NCBI RefSeq assembly: GCF_013372265.1
Contig: NZ_CP054051.1
Span: 434,001 to 498,000 of the forward strand
Direction of reading: 5' to 3'
Source: Aliarcobacter cibarius
GTDB taxonomy: Bacteria > Campylobacterota > Campylobacteria > Campylobacterales > Arcobacteraceae
Length of the DNA stretch: 64,000 nucleotides
Position numbers and translations under genes: made by a program. A model generated the notes under the pieces. The model was not told the origin of the DNA. It ran no database searches and saw only the letters and a program-made list of their open reading frames with translations. Numbering within the stretch: the stretch's first letter is position 1; each line of letters starts with the position of its first letter. Positions 53,198 to 63,308 of this stretch are shown here, one piece after another.

Positions 53198-53752
53198 ATG
53201 TTTAAAATTTTAAAAATCTTACCATTAATTTTTGTATTAAATTCTTGTATTTCTTCAAAAAATGTTTCATTTAATAATAATTTTAGTAATCTTAAAAAGC
53301 AAAATACATATGACTATTGTTCAAAATTTTCATATATTGCAAATGTTGAAGATATCAAATATAAAAAATTGTTTATTGAGTATATAAATCTTGATCAAAA
53401 TTGTAAATGGAATGGACTAGCAAGTGGATTCTTTATATCATTATTTAAAGATAATTTAAAAGTTAAATCTTTTGAATATGTAGAGAAATATGATTTTAAA
53501 AATATTGAAATACTTACATATATAATAGATGATATATATTATGTAGATTTTATAAATGAATTTGGTGTTTTTGATGATAAATTAATTATTGATTATAGTG
53601 GTATATATACAGATGAAATTTTGAGAAAAAATGGTAAGATTAATAACTATAAAGATTATCCTAGGCTTGATTTTAATTATGATAAAAGCTTAGTTAGGTT
53701 TAACTTTATAAATAACTATTTTTCAAGAGATAGTGAAAATTTTAGAAATTAA
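53198..53752 (+). CDS. lipoprotein of unknown function
   Basis: I do not recognise this 184-residue protein. Starting at ATG 53198 it has a clear lipoprotein signal (MFKILKILPLIFVLNSC, Cys17), with GGGGGC 5-10 bases upstream; an in-frame ATG at 53171 would spoil the signal. The mature part is rich in Asn, Lys, Tyr, Phe and Asp, of mixed alpha/beta type, with Cys in DYCSKFSY and LDQNCKWNG. It lies 9 bases before the SIMPL-domain gene, so the two are probably co-expressed. Confidence 0.75.
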   Translation: MFKILKILPLIFVLNSCISSKNVSFNNNFSNLKKQNTYDYCSKFSYIANVEDIKYKKLFIEYINLDQNCKWNGLASGFFISLFKDNLKVKSFEYVEKYDFKNIEILTYIIDDIYYVDFINEFGVFDDKLIIDYSGIYTDEILRKNGKINNYKDYPRLDFNYDKSLVRFNFINNYFSRDSENFRN

Positions 53753-53761
53753 AGGATATAT

Positions 53762-54478
53762 ATGGATAAAGTAAGAATTTTACCAACATTTATTTTAGGA
53801 TTTTTTATTTTTATTGGTTTGCTAAGCTTAGGATATTTTATATCAGATGCTTTTTTAAAATCAAAAGATTTAGAAAGAACAGTTGTTGTAAAAGGTTTAT
53901 CAGAGAAAGAAGTTTTGGCTGATGTAGTTATTATGCCTATAAAAATTACTCAGACAAGTAATGATTTAGAATCTTTAATTCAAAAAATTGATTTGGATAC
54001 AAAAGAGATAATTAAATTTCTGAATGATAATGGTCTAAAAGATCAAGATATTACACTTGGTGCAGTATCAATAGTTGATAAAATGGCAAACGAATTTTCA
54101 AATCAAGAATTTTCTATGAGATATTTAGCTTCAAAAGTTATAAATATTTATAGTAACGAAGTTGAAAAAATTAGAGCATTGAATGGAAAATTATCAGAAT
54201 TATCGCAAAAAGGTATTTTATTTAAAACAGATGATTATGATACGAAAATAGAGTATATATATACAAATTTAAATGATATAAAACCAAATATGATAGAAGA
54301 AGCTACTTCAAATGCAAGGACTGTTGCACAAAAATTTGCTCAAGATTCTAATAGTAAATTAGGAAAAATTAAAAAAGCTACTCAAGGTCAGTTTGAGGTT
54401 GTTAGTCGTGATAAAAATAGTGAACATATAAAGAAGGTTAGAATAGTATCTACAATAGAGTACTATTTAGCAGATTAA
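53762..54478 (+). CDS. SIMPL-domain (DUF541) envelope protein
   Basis: The 238-residue protein has one N-terminal membrane helix (about 9-32) and a SIMPL domain: RTVVVKGLSEKEVLADVVIMPI at the front (shown in part), DLESLIQKIDLDTKEIIKFL, and EEATSNARTVAQKFAQDSNSK near the end. Members are periplasmic or surface proteins, some linked to oxidative stress, with no settled function. AAAGGATATAT precedes the ATG. It follows the small lipoprotein gene, a probable partner, and ends in a shared terminator. Confidence 0.87.
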   Translation: MDKVRILPTFILGFFIFIGLLSLGYFISDAFLKSKDLERTVVVKGLSEKEVLADVVIMPIKITQTSNDLESLIQKIDLDTKEIIKFLNDNGLKDQDITLGAVSIVDKMANEFSNQEFSMRYLASKVINIYSNEVEKIRALNGKLSELSQKGILFKTDDYDTKIEYIYTNLNDIKPNMIEEATSNARTVAQKFAQDSNSKLGKIKKATQGQFEVVSRDKNSEHIKKVRIVSTIEYYLAD

Positions 54479-54501
54479 GAGGAGTTATAACCCTCTTAAT
54501 C
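54473..54501. terminator. bidirectional terminator between convergent genes
   Basis: GATTAAGAGG (54473-54482) and CCTCTTAATC (54492-54501) form a perfect 10-bp stem; the loop GTT/AAC can pair further. It spans both stop codons of the SIMPL gene and the membrane gene on the other strand. Confidence 0.75.
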
Positions 54502-54964
54502 TTATTCCTAGAACTAAAGCTAAAAGACCTAAAATGATGTTTGTTGGAATAAGATATTTTGCTAATGGATTTAATTGATTTTTTGCTGTTAAAAAATCAC
54601 CATTATTAAAAGCATTTTGAGCTTTTTCTCTTTTAACATATATAACTACAAAAATAATGGACATAATTGTCCAAATAATTTCTTTTATAACAACAAATTT
54701 ATAAAGCTCCCCATTTTTAAATTCTAAGGCTAAAATCATAGTAATAGCTGTAATTAAAAGTATAACTATTGATGGAATAACCATAGAAAAAAATCTTTTT
54801 AAGTTTTCTAAAGTTCTTCCTAATTTTATTTTTGGCTCTTCAATAGCTTGCATAGAGTAGTGAACTGCAAATCTAATCACAATCATCCCACCAATCCAAA
54901 TTATAGCAGATAATACATGTAAAAAAATAATTAAAGTTGAGAAATTATTAAAAAATTCACTCAA
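54485..54964 (-). CDS. four-helix membrane protein, CopD/DUF2269-like
   Basis: The 159-residue protein has four helices. The first holds LHVLSAIIWIGGMIVIRF, a motif of CopD-like and related heme or copper membrane proteins (His and WxGG). The other helices lack obvious ligand motifs. The function is unknown; heme or copper binding is only suggested by the first helix. It lies 9 bases downstream of alaS on the same strand, so it may be read from the alaS mRNA. Confidence 0.75.
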   Translation of the reverse strand: MSEFFNNFSTLIIFLHVLSAIIWIGGMIVIRFAVHYSMQAIEEPKIKLGRTLENLKRFFSMVIPSIVILLITAITMILALEFKNGELYKFVVIKEIIWTIMSIIFVVIYVKREKAQNAFNNGDFLTAKNQLNPLAKYLIPTNIILGLLALVLGIRLRGL

Positions 54965-54973
54965 TTTTAAACC

Positions 54974-57529
54974 TTATAAATTCTCTTTTGCATAGTTTAA
55001 CGCTGCAATTCTTGCTTCTTCAATTTTTGTTATATCTTTTCCACCAGCAGTTGCGAAGTCAGGTCTTCCACCACCACCACCACCAACTATTGGTGCAATA
55101 TTTTTAATCCAATCACCAGCTTTGATAGATGTATTTTTGCTTCCTGCAACTATCATTACTTTATCATCTTTTGCTTGTAAAAGTAAAATTGCAAGTTTTT
55201 CAGTCGCATTTTTCATATCATCAACTATTTTCTTTAAATCACCATTTTCTATAACACTAACTACTACTTTTGTATCATCAATCATTTCTTCATTTATAGG
55301 AGAAATAGTTTTGCTTTGTACATTTTTTATTTCGTTTTTAAGTTCTTTTATCTCATTTTTAAGTTTTTTTATTCCACTTATTAAATCATTTGATTTAATT
55401 TCAGTTTGAATCATAGATAGTTTACTTAATTGCTCTTTTATATATTTAAACGCACTAGCTCCAACAACTGCTTCAATTCTTCTAATACCTGCGCTTACAC
55501 CAGATTCTTTTACTATATAAAAGCTTCCTATATCAGCTGTATTTTTTACGTGAGTTCCTCCACAGAATTCAATAGAAACATCTCCACCAAAACTAACAAC
55601 TCGTACAACTTCACCATATTTTTCTCCAAACATAGCAATTGCACCTTTATTTTTAGCAATTTCAAGAGGTAATTCTTCTACAACTCCATTTAGACCTCTA
55701 GTAATCATAGAGTTTACTAAGTCTTCAACTTCGTTAATTTGTTCATTTGTCATAGCTTTAGGATACGTAAAATCAAATCTAAGTTTAGACGAATCATTAA
55801 ATGAACCTGCTTGAGAAACACTGTCTCCTAAAACCATTTTTAAAGCACTTTGTAATAAGTGAGTAGCACTATGATGTTTTGCTACTTCATATCTGTTTAT
55901 AACAACCGCTTCTATAACTTGATTTTGTGAAAGTTTTGTACCTTGAGTATCAACTTTTGATAAGTTAAGATTATGAAATTTTGAAGTTTCAAGAACTAAA
56001 GCATTTTTTCCATCAAATTCTATTGCTCCAATATCACCATTTTGTCCACCACTTGTAGCATAAAATGGCGTTGAATCTAGTAGTACCCAACCTATCTGAT
56101 TTTCTAAATTCTTTACTTCTTTAAAATTTTCATCAAGAAGTGCCAAAATTTTTGAAGTGTATGTAGTATTTGTATAACCTACGAATTTATTTTCTCCATA
56201 TTTTTCAAGTAAAGTTTTAAAATCTCCTTCATTTGAGGCATCTCCACTACCTTTCCATGCAGCTTTTGCCATAGATTTTTGATTTGCCATTAATTCATCA
56301 AATTTTTCTATGTCTACTTTTAATCCTTTATCTTTTAACATATCTTCTGTTAAATCTAAAGGGAATCCATATGTATCATATAGTTTAAATGCAACTTCAC
56401 CACTAAAGATAGTTTTTGTATTTTCTAACTCTTCACTAAATAAACTCATTCCTAAATCTATAGTCTTAAAGAATCTTTCTTCTTCTAGTGTTAATTGCTC
56501 TTTTATATAATTTGAATTTTCTTTTAGTTCTACATAATGTTCACCCATAATGCCAACTAAAGTATCTACTAGTTTTGACATAAATGGTTTTCTAAGTCCT
56601 ATTAGGTAACCGTGTCTTATTGCTCTTCTTAAAATTCTTCTAAGAACATAAGGTCTTCCCTCATTTCCAAATAAAATCCCTTGAGATAGCATAAATGATG
56701 TGGCTCTAAGGTGATCTGCAATTACTCTATATGAACCAATACTATCATTTGTAGCTTTTTTATTAGCAATTTTTTCAAGAGCTTCAATAATTGGTTTAAA
56801 GTTTGAAGAGTCAAAATTGTTTAAAACTCCTTCTTTAATTGCAATTACTCTTTCTAGTCCCATTCCTGTATCAATTGAAGGTTTTGGAAGAGGAATTAAT
56901 TCACCATCTTTTGTTCTTTCATATTGCATAAATACAAGATTCCAAATCTCTAAAAATCTGTCTCCATCTCCACCCATTTTGTCTTCAGGTCCATTAAAGT
57001 TCTCTTCACCTTGGTCATAGAAAATCTCACTGCAAGGTCCACAAGCACCAGTGTCTCCCATTGACCAGAAGTTATCTTTATCTCCAAATCTCATTATTCT
57101 TGAAGGATCTATGTACTTTGTCCAAATATTAAATGCTTCATCATCACTTGTATGAACTGTAACCCAAAGTTTTTCAATAGGAAGTGAAAGATTAACTGTT
57201 ACAAATTCCCAAGCATATGCTATTGCATCTTCTTTAAAATAATCACCAAAAGAAAAGTTTCCAAGCATTTCAAAAAGTGTATGGTGTCTTGCTGTATAAC
57301 CTACATTTTCTAAATCATTATGTTTTCCACCAGCTCTTACACAAAGTTGGCAAGATGTAGCTCTTTTATTTTCTGGAGCAGGTATATTTCCTGTAAAAAT
57401 ATCTTTAAACTGTACCATTCCAGCATTTGTAAACATTAAAGTTGGGTCATCAGGAACCAATGGCATTGATGATATAACAGCATGCCCTTTACTTTTAAAG
57501 AATTCTAAATACTCTTTTCTAATATCCAT
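54974..57529 (-). CDS. alaS: alanyl-tRNA synthetase
   Basis: AlaS charges tRNA-Ala and edits Ser and Gly. The 851-residue protein has the class II catalytic domain ([20 protein letters not shown]-type [20 protein letters not shown] region near 60, [20 protein letters not shown]), the editing domain with [12 protein letters not shown] and FCGGTHV, and the C-terminal Gly-rich domain ([18 protein letters not shown]). Length is slightly short of E. coli (876). It begins at ATG 57529 and is divergent from trxA with 187 bases between. Confidence 0.97.
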   Translation of the reverse strand: MDIRKEYLEFFKSKGHAVISSMPLVPDDPTLMFTNAGMVQFKDIFTGNIPAPENKRATSCQLCVRAGGKHNDLENVGYTARHHTLFEMLGNFSFGDYFKEDAIAYAWEFVTVNLSLPIEKLWVTVHTSDDEAFNIWTKYIDPSRIMRFGDKDNFWSMGDTGACGPCSEIFYDQGEENFNGPEDKMGGDGDRFLEIWNLVFMQYERTKDGELIPLPKPSIDTGMGLERVIAIKEGVLNNFDSSNFKPIIEALEKIANKKATNDSIGSYRVIADHLRATSFMLSQGILFGNEGRPYVLRRILRRAIRHGYLIGLRKPFMSKLVDTLVGIMGEHYVELKENSNYIKEQLTLEEERFFKTIDLGMSLFSEELENTKTIFSGEVAFKLYDTYGFPLDLTEDMLKDKGLKVDIEKFDELMANQKSMAKAAWKGSGDASNEGDFKTLLEKYGENKFVGYTNTTYTSKILALLDENFKEVKNLENQIGWVLLDSTPFYATSGGQNGDIGAIEFDGKNALVLETSKFHNLNLSKVDTQGTKLSQNQVIEAVVINRYEVAKHHSATHLLQSALKMVLGDSVSQAGSFNDSSKLRFDFTYPKAMTNEQINEVEDLVNSMITRGLNGVVEELPLEIAKNKGAIAMFGEKYGEVVRVVSFGGDVSIEFCGGTHVKNTADIGSFYIVKESGVSAGIRRIEAVVGASAFKYIKEQLSKLSMIQTEIKSNDLISGIKKLKNEIKELKNEIKNVQSKTISPINEEMIDDTKVVVSVIENGDLKKIVDDMKNATEKLAILLLQAKDDKVMIVAGSKNTSIKAGDWIKNIAPIVGGGGGGRPDFATAGGKDITKIEEARIAALNYAKENL

Positions 57530-57595
57530 ATAATTTTTTCCGTTTTATGAAATTTTTCTTATTTTATCAAAATTATTATTTACTCTAGATTAGTG

Positions 57596-57631
57596 AAAAA
57601 ACTTAAGAATAAAAGAAGATTTAAGTTTTTT
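57596..57631. other. hairpin in the alaS-trxA divergent gap
   Basis: AAAAAACTTAA (57596-57606) and TTAAGTTTTTT (57621-57631) form a perfect 11-bp inverted repeat with 14 bases between. It lies between divergent genes, so a normal terminator role is not expected. It may be an operator or a leader structure; the AT-rich content makes chance possible. Confidence 0.35.
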
Positions 57632-57716
57632 ATCGCTAAAATAAAATCACTTTAATTGTACACATTTACAATAAAGTTTTGAGTAATTTAAAAAATTTAA
57701 TAAATAAGGACTAAAA

Positions 57717-58034
57717 ATGGGTAAATATATTGAATTAACAACGGCAAATTTTGATGAAATAACAAGTAAAGGTGTATCAATGGTTGACTTTTGGGCTCCA
57801 TGGTGTGGTCCTTGTAGAATGATTGCTCCTGTTATTGATGAATTAGCAGGTGATTTTGAAGGAAAAGCTAATATTTGTAAAGTAAATACAGATGAAGAGC
57901 AAGATTTAGCAGTAAAATATGGAATCAGATCAATTCCTACAATTATCTTTATGAAAGATGGACAAGTTGTTGATCAAATGATAGGTGCTTCTTCAAAACA
58001 AGCATTCACTGATAAAATAAACTCTTTACTATAA
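57717..58034 (+). CDS. trxA: thioredoxin
   Basis: TrxA is the main cytoplasmic dithiol reductant. The 105-residue protein is of classic type with FWAPWCGPCRM and the cis-Pro block IRSIPTIIFMKDG. There is no signal peptide. AAGGACTAAAA precedes the ATG. TrxB, its reductase, is 165 bases downstream after a terminator. It could feed electrons to DsbD at 11.2-13 kb. Confidence 0.97.
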   Translation: MGKYIELTTANFDEITSKGVSMVDFWAPWCGPCRMIAPVIDELAGDFEGKANICKVNTDEEQDLAVKYGIRSIPTIIFMKDGQVVDQMIGASSKQAFTDKINSLL

Positions 58035-58055
58035 TCTGCAAAGGGAAAAGTTTTT

Positions 58056-58086
58056 AAAGGAAGGTGTTTTTCATCTTCCTTTTTTT
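58056..58086 (+). terminator. Rho-independent terminator after trxA
   Basis: AAAGGAAGGTG (58056-58066) and CATCTTCCTTT (58072-58082) pair over 11 bp with one G-T pair and a TTTTT loop, then four T. A classic terminator. Confidence 0.88.
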
Positions 58087-58160
58087 AATTAAACATAATT
58101 AAGATAAATATAAAATATTAAATGATAAAATTTTTCCTCTAAAATATATTATGTTTAATT
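58087..58160. repeat. long-range 13-bp inverted repeat upstream of trxB
   Basis: AATTAAACATAAT (58087-58099) and ATTATGTTTAATT (58148-58160) are perfect inverted copies, 48 bases apart, in the trxA-trxB gap. They could form a cruciform, bracket a promoter, or be two half-sites for a regulator. The AT-rich sequence limits confidence. Confidence 0.4.
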
Positions 58161-58232
58161 TTAACTTTTAGGTATTTTAGTATCATCTAAAATTTGTAGA
58201 TGAATTTATATAAAAATAAAAAAGGAGTCAAG

Positions 58233-59162
58233 ATGTTGGATTTAGCTATTATTGGTGGTGGACCTGCTGGTCTTACGGCTGGTTTATATGCAACAAGAGG
58301 TGGTTTAAATAACGTTGTTATGTTCGAAATGGGAATGCCAGGTGGACAAATTACTGGATCTTCAGAAATAGAAAATTACCCAGGTCAAGGTCCTGTTATG
58401 AGTGGTATGGATTTAATGGCATCATGGCCTGAACAATGTCAGAAGTTCGGTTTAAAACACGAAATGGCAGAAATCTCAAAAGTTGAAAAAATTGGTGACA
58501 ATTTTAAACTTGTGACTAGTGACAATAAAGAATTTGAAGCAAGATCCGTACTTATTGCAACAGGTTCTGTTCCTAGAAGAGCAGGATTTAAAGGAGAAAA
58601 CGAATTCTTTGGGAGGGGTGTTTCAACTTGTGCTACTTGTGATGGATTCTTTTATAGAGGAAAAGAAGTTGCTGTTATTGGTGGAGGAGATTCAGCTTTA
58701 GAAGAAGCTTATTACTTATCAAAAATGTGTAAAAAAGTATATCTTGTGCATAGAAGAGATACTTATAGAGCAGCTCCAAGTACTATAGCTCATGTTAAAA
58801 ATACAGAAAATATTGAAGAAGTAACTAATGTTAGTGTTGAAGAAGTATTTGGTGATGCTAGTGGAGTATTAGGATTAAGAGTAAAATGTAATAAAACAGG
58901 TGAAGTTAGAGAATTACCAACACCAGGTGTTTTTGTTTTTGTTGGTAGAAATGTTTTAAATGCACCATTAAAACAAGCTGATGGAACATTCTTATGTAAC
59001 ATGAGTGAAAATGGTGAAGTTATAGTTGATTTAAAAATGAGAACAAATGTAAAAGGACTTTACGCTGCAGGTGATATTAGAATTGATGCAGCAAAACAAG
59101 TTGTTTGTGCTGCTGCAGATGGTGCAACGGCAGCTGTTGATATAATTGAATACTTAGGATAA
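58233..59162 (+). CDS. trxB: thioredoxin reductase
   Basis: TrxB reduces thioredoxin with NADPH and FAD. The product is 309 residues: FAD site [19 protein letters not shown], active site [13 protein letters not shown] site [16 protein letters not shown], and the C-terminal FAD block [16 protein letters not shown] chose ATG 58233: AAGGAG at 58222-58227 lies 5 bases upstream, while ATG 58200 would add 11 charged residues. It follows trxA behind a terminator, so it has its own promoter. dapB starts 3 bases after the stop. Confidence 0.96.
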   Translation: MLDLAIIGGGPAGLTAGLYATRGGLNNVVMFEMGMPGGQITGSSEIENYPGQGPVMSGMDLMASWPEQCQKFGLKHEMAEISKVEKIGDNFKLVTSDNKEFEARSVLIATGSVPRRAGFKGENEFFGRGVSTCATCDGFFYRGKEVAVIGGGDSALEEAYYLSKMCKKVYLVHRRDTYRAAPSTIAHVKNTENIEEVTNVSVEEVFGDASGVLGLRVKCNKTGEVRELPTPGVFVFVGRNVLNAPLKQADGTFLCNMSENGEVIVDLKMRTNVKGLYAAGDIRIDAAKQVVCAAADGATAAVDIIEYLG

Positions 59163-59165
59163 TAA

Positions 59166-59939
59166 ATGATAAAAATAGGCATTTTGGGAAGTACAGGAAG
59201 AGTTGGAAGTTTATTAATTGATGATTTAAAAAATGATCAAGAAGCTAAATTGGCTTGTGTTCATGTTTTAGATAAAATTGAGAAAATTTTACCTCAAGAT
59301 ACAGTTGTTACAAATGATATAAATGTATTATTTGATGAGAGTGATGTTATTATTGATTTTTCAAGTCCTGTAGGTACGGAATCTCTTTTAACTGCTGTTG
59401 TTGAAGGTGGTAAAAGAAAAGCTTTAGTAGTTGCAACTACGGGCTTAAATAAACATCAACAAAACTTGCTTCTTGAAGCTAGTAAGCTAGTGCCTATTTT
59501 ATATGCTACAAATATGAGTTTAGGAGTTGCAGTTTTAAATAAACTTGTAACTCTTGCTGCTAAGACTTTAAAAGATTTTGATATTGAAATTGTTGAACAA
59601 CATCATAGACATAAAGTTGATTCACCATCTGGTACAGCATTAACATTGGCAGAGCATGCTGCAAGTGCAAGAAATTTAAATCTTGATAGTGTTAGAATTT
59701 CTGGAAGAGATGGACAAATTGGTGCTAGAACAAAAGATGAAATTGCAGTTATGGCATTAAGAGGTGGAGATATTGTGGGTCGACACACTGTTGGATTATA
59801 CAATGATGGGGAATTTTTAGAGTTAAACCATACAGCAACTGCTAGAAATACTTTTTCAAAAGGTGCTATAAAAGTTGCAAAATGGATAGTGACAAAAGAT
59901 GCAAATCTATACTCTATAAATGATGCTCTAGGGCTATAA
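59166..59939 (+). CDS. dapB: 4-hydroxy-tetrahydrodipicolinate reductase
   Basis: DapB makes tetrahydrodipicolinate for lysine and diaminopimelate. The 257-residue protein has the nucleotide site GILGSTGRVGSLL, DFSSPVGT, ATTGL and the active site EQHHRHKVDSPSGTALTLAE. It lies 3 bases after trxB with TAATAA before the ATG and 13 bases before purF. lysA, the last step of the same route, is at 43.4 kb. Confidence 0.95.
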   Translation: MIKIGILGSTGRVGSLLIDDLKNDQEAKLACVHVLDKIEKILPQDTVVTNDINVLFDESDVIIDFSSPVGTESLLTAVVEGGKRKALVVATTGLNKHQQNLLLEASKLVPILYATNMSLGVAVLNKLVTLAAKTLKDFDIEIVEQHHRHKVDSPSGTALTLAEHAASARNLNLDSVRISGRDGQIGARTKDEIAVMALRGGDIVGRHTVGLYNDGEFLELNHTATARNTFSKGAIKVAKWIVTKDANLYSINDALGL

Positions 59940-59952
59940 TAAAGGATAAAAT

Positions 59953-61299
59953 ATGTGTGCGATAGTAGGAATTTTTGGTAATGATAATGCAGCTAGATTA
60001 GCGTCTGTTTCGCTTTTTGCAATGCAACATAGAGGACAAGAAGCAACTGGTATTTCATCATCATGTGATGGAAAAATATATACAAAAAAAGATAGAGGTT
60101 TAGTTTCTGAGGTGTTTAACGAAGAAGCATTAGCATATTTAAAAGGTAATATGGCTATAGGTCACAATAGATATGCAACTGCTGGTAGTGATTCTGTTTT
60201 AGACGCACAACCTGTTTATGCAAAATATAAACTAGGTGAAATTTCAATTGTTCATAATGGTAACCTAATAAATAAAGATGAAGTAAGAAAAGATTTAATT
60301 GATAAAGGTGCAATTTTTCAAACAGGGATGGACACTGAAAATTTAATTCATCTAATTGCTAAAAATACAAAAGATAGTTTAAGAGATAGAATTATTGAAG
60401 CACTTACTAGAACGATTGGAGCTTATTGTTTTATAGTTCAAAGTAGAAGTAAGCAGTTTGCAATAAGAGATAGATACGGAATTAGACCTCTGTCTTTAGG
60501 GAAACTTAAAAGTGGTGGATATATAGTTGCTAGTGAAACTTGTGCTTTTGATTTAGTTGGAGCAGAATTTATAAGAGATGTAAAACCGGGTGAAATGCTA
60601 ATATTTAGTGAATCTGAAGAACCAGAATCAGTTCAACTATTTGAACCAGAATTTAGACCATGTGCTTTTGAATATGTATATTTTGCAAGACCGGATTCTG
60701 TAATAGATGGTAAAAATGTTTATACAACAAGAGAAAATATGGGTAAAGCTTTAGCTAGAAATGATGCTAATAGCAAAATAAAATATGATATGGTTGTTCC
60801 TGTTCCAGACAGTGGAGTACCTGCTGCATTAGGATATTCAGCAGAAAGTGGAATACCTTTTAAATATGGAATTATAAGAAATCATTACGTTGGTAGAACA
60901 TTTATAGAACCTACTCAAGAGATGAGAAACTTAAAAGTAAGAATGAAATTAAGTCCAATGGGTTCATTAATTAAAGGTAAATCATTATTAGTAATTGATG
61001 ATTCAATTGTAAGAGGAACTACTTCAAAAAGAATTGTAAAAATGTTAAAAGAAGCAGGTGCGAAAGAAGTACACTTTAGAGTTGCTAGTCCTGAGATAAA
61101 ATTCCCATGTTTCTATGGTATTGATACGCCAACAAAAGAAGAGTTAATATCTACTAGAATGACAAAAGATGAGGTTTGTAAGTTTATAGAAGCTGATAGT
61201 TTAGAGTATTTATCAATTGAAGATCTAGTAAATGCAATTGGAAATGATAGACATTATGCTCTTGAAAGTTTTGATGGAGACTATTTCGTAAAAGCATAA
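59953..61299 (+). CDS. purF: amidophosphoribosyltransferase
   Basis: PurF starts purine synthesis by making phosphoribosylamine from PRPP and glutamine. The 448-residue protein begins MCAIVGIFG, so Cys2 is the nucleophile after Met removal, with no propeptide. It shows HNRYATAG, HNGNLIN, and the PRPP loop VIDDSIVRGTTSKRIV. AAAGGATAAAAT precedes the ATG. The last base of its stop is the first base of the next ATG (TAATG). Confidence 0.96.
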   Translation: MCAIVGIFGNDNAARLASVSLFAMQHRGQEATGISSSCDGKIYTKKDRGLVSEVFNEEALAYLKGNMAIGHNRYATAGSDSVLDAQPVYAKYKLGEISIVHNGNLINKDEVRKDLIDKGAIFQTGMDTENLIHLIAKNTKDSLRDRIIEALTRTIGAYCFIVQSRSKQFAIRDRYGIRPLSLGKLKSGGYIVASETCAFDLVGAEFIRDVKPGEMLIFSESEEPESVQLFEPEFRPCAFEYVYFARPDSVIDGKNVYTTRENMGKALARNDANSKIKYDMVVPVPDSGVPAALGYSAESGIPFKYGIIRNHYVGRTFIEPTQEMRNLKVRMKLSPMGSLIKGKSLLVIDDSIVRGTTSKRIVKMLKEAGAKEVHFRVASPEIKFPCFYGIDTPTKEELISTRMTKDEVCKFIEADSLEYLSIEDLVNAIGNDRHYALESFDGDYFVKA

Positions 61300-62264
61300 T
61301 GAGAGAAAAATTAAAAGAAGTATTGACTATTGGTCGGTACTTCAAAAAAAAGTTTGGGGAAAAAGTATATAAAATCCCTATTTCAATTTCAGGTTTTACA
61401 TGTCCAAATATAGATGGAACAAAAGCTCATGGTGGATGCTCATTTTGTGAAAATGACTCTTTTAGCCCAAATCTACAAGAAAAAAAAACTAAGTTTAAAT
61501 TAAATCCAAATATAGAATATAACCCCTTTTTAGATAATCAATTAAAGCAATTAGAAATGCAATTTTTAGCAACAAAAAAAAGATTAGAAAATAAATTTGG
61601 TGCTAAAAAGTTTATAGTTTATTTTCAATCTTTTACAAATACTTATGCACCATTTTCAACGCTTAAAGCACTTTATGAAAAAGCACTTAGTTTTGATGGT
61701 GTATTAGGATTAAGTATTGGTACTAGAACAGATTGTGTTACAGATGAGATTTTAGACTTTTTAGTTGAAAAATCTAAAAACAAAGAGATTTGGATAGAGT
61801 ATGGAATACAAAGTTTTTTTCAAACTACACTAGATAAAATAAATCGTGCTGATAGTATTGGAAATATGGAATATTGGATTAAAAGAACTAAAGAAAAAAG
61901 TTTAAATGTTTGTGGACATTTGATTTATGGATTACCTGATGAAACTCAAGAGATGATGCTAGAAACATTTAGAAAGACTATTAGTTTAAATGTTGATTCT
62001 ATAAAATTTCATCCTTTATATGTAGTAAAAAATACTCTTTTAACAAATGAGTACAAAAAAGGAAAGTTTGAACCAATAAGTGAAGAACTGTATATAGATA
62101 CAGTGGTAAAATCAATTATTAACCTACCTAATAATGTAGTTGTTCAAAGAGTAACTGCTGGAATAGATGATGATACACTATTGGCGCCTATGTGGTGTAA
62201 AGATAAACACAAACAAATAAAAAAAATAAGAGAAGCTTTGTTCCTAGAAGGTTTAGATTATTAG
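61299..62264 (+). CDS. radical SAM protein, YhcC-like
   Basis: The 321-residue protein belongs to the YhcC/TIGR01212-type radical SAM group. The cluster motif is GFTCPNIDGTKAHGGCSFC, with Cys35, Cys47 and Cys50 (a longer spacing than CxxxCxxC, as usual for this group). It also shows YFQSFTNTYAP, IGTRTDCV and GHLIYGLPDE. Relatives are Elp3-like in the core but lack an acetyltransferase domain; the substrate is not known. Its ATG overlaps the purF stop by one base. Confidence 0.9.
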   Translation: MREKLKEVLTIGRYFKKKFGEKVYKIPISISGFTCPNIDGTKAHGGCSFCENDSFSPNLQEKKTKFKLNPNIEYNPFLDNQLKQLEMQFLATKKRLENKFGAKKFIVYFQSFTNTYAPFSTLKALYEKALSFDGVLGLSIGTRTDCVTDEILDFLVEKSKNKEIWIEYGIQSFFQTTLDKINRADSIGNMEYWIKRTKEKSLNVCGHLIYGLPDETQEMMLETFRKTISLNVDSIKFHPLYVVKNTLLTNEYKKGKFEPISEELYIDTVVKSIINLPNNVVVQRVTAGIDDDTLLAPMWCKDKHKQIKKIREALFLEGLDY

Positions 62265-62273
62265 TAGAATCAG

Positions 62274-62295
62274 AAAGGGATTTTTATATCCCTTT
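62274..62295. terminator. bidirectional terminator hairpin
   Basis: AAAGGGAT (62274-62281) and ATCCCTTT (62288-62295) form a perfect 8-bp stem with a T-rich loop, between the radical SAM gene and the convergent LysR gene. ATTAC follows instead of a long T-run. Confidence 0.6.
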
Positions 62296-62296
62296 A

Positions 62297-63193
62297 TTAC
62301 TTCATTTTTAATAAGTAGTCAACAACATTTTCTATAAATGCGTCGTGTTTTCTATCTTTTCTATATGCAATATATAGTTTTCTAATCATTTTTTGATTAC
62401 CAATTCGAGATTCATATAAAGCCCCAGCTTTTAGTAATGATTCAATAGCATTTCTTGATACAATTGAAACAGTAGGAGTATCATTTTTATCTGAATGAAG
62501 AACTGTTTGAACAATTGTAGTTGCACTTGTAACTTCGCTTGTTACATTGAATGTGTCACAATCTGGATAATTTGCTTTTTCTAAAGAATCTTTAAATAAT
62601 AATCTTGTGTTAGATTCAGGATTTCTGCAAACCCATTTGTATGATAATAAATCCTCTGCTTTAGCTTTTGTTGGAAGTTTTTGATTAGAAAAAATAACTA
62701 TTTCATCTTCCATCCATTCTCTATAAATAATATCATCATTTGAAATATAGTTTTCTACTAATGCAATATCTATTTTTTTATCAAGTAAATCTTCTATTGC
62801 TTCATGAGATACAGAGACATTAATTGATACATCATTTCTAATATTTTCTTTAAGATTATTTAGAAATCTAGGAAGTATATAGTTACCAATAATAAAACTA
62901 GCACCAAATACAAATGTAGTACTTTTATTCATAATTTTTAATAGATCTTTTTCAGCATTACTAACGCATTTTTCAATTTTTAAAGCAATAGAATGAAGAA
63001 TTTGTCCCTCTTTTGTGAGTTTTATACCATTTTTCTTTCTATCTACAATTTGAACATCTAAGTAATCTTCAATAAATTTCATCTGCTGAGTAACAGCTGG
63101 TTGTGAAATTCCAAGTTTTGCTGATGCTTTTGAAAAAGACTTCTCTCTTACAACAGTTAAAAAAGTCTCTAATTTAGCAAAATCATTAAGCAT
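62297..63193 (-). CDS. LysR-family transcription regulator
   Basis: The 298-residue protein has the N-terminal helix-turn-helix (FAKLETFLTVVREKSFSKAS, AKLGISQPAVTQQMKFIE) and a periplasmic-binding-protein-like effector domain (about 90-298). I chose ATG 63193, with GGAGACCTTA just upstream; a TTG at 63205 is also in frame. It is divergent from the helicase gene, with no operon partner here. The inducer and targets cannot be told; CysB- or CbbR-like roles are possible but not supported. Confidence 0.92.
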   Translation of the reverse strand: MLNDFAKLETFLTVVREKSFSKASAKLGISQPAVTQQMKFIEDYLDVQIVDRKKNGIKLTKEGQILHSIALKIEKCVSNAEKDLLKIMNKSTTFVFGASFIIGNYILPRFLNNLKENIRNDVSINVSVSHEAIEDLLDKKIDIALVENYISNDDIIYREWMEDEIVIFSNQKLPTKAKAEDLLSYKWVCRNPESNTRLLFKDSLEKANYPDCDTFNVTSEVTSATTIVQTVLHSDKNDTPTVSIVSRNAIESLLKAGALYESRIGNQKMIRKLYIAYRKDRKHDAFIENVVDYLLKMK

Positions 63194-63282
63194 TAAGGTC
63201 TCCAAAAATAAATTGGCAAAATAATAACATTTATTTATATATAGAATAATTAAGAGAAATAATCAATTTATGAAAGTTATGG

Positions 63283-63288
63283 TATAAT
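63283..63288 (+). promoter_or_regulatory. -10 box of the UvrD-type helicase gene
   Basis: A perfect TATAAT, preceded by GG, lies 20 bases before the ATG at 63309, in the gap divergent from the LysR gene. Confidence 0.55.
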
Positions 63289-63308
63289 CTACATTTATTG
63301 GAGAAAAA

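Noticed and set aside
55122-57020. Several plus-strand open frames of 66-95 codons
   Set aside because: All are antisense to alaS and reflect AT-rich codon use.
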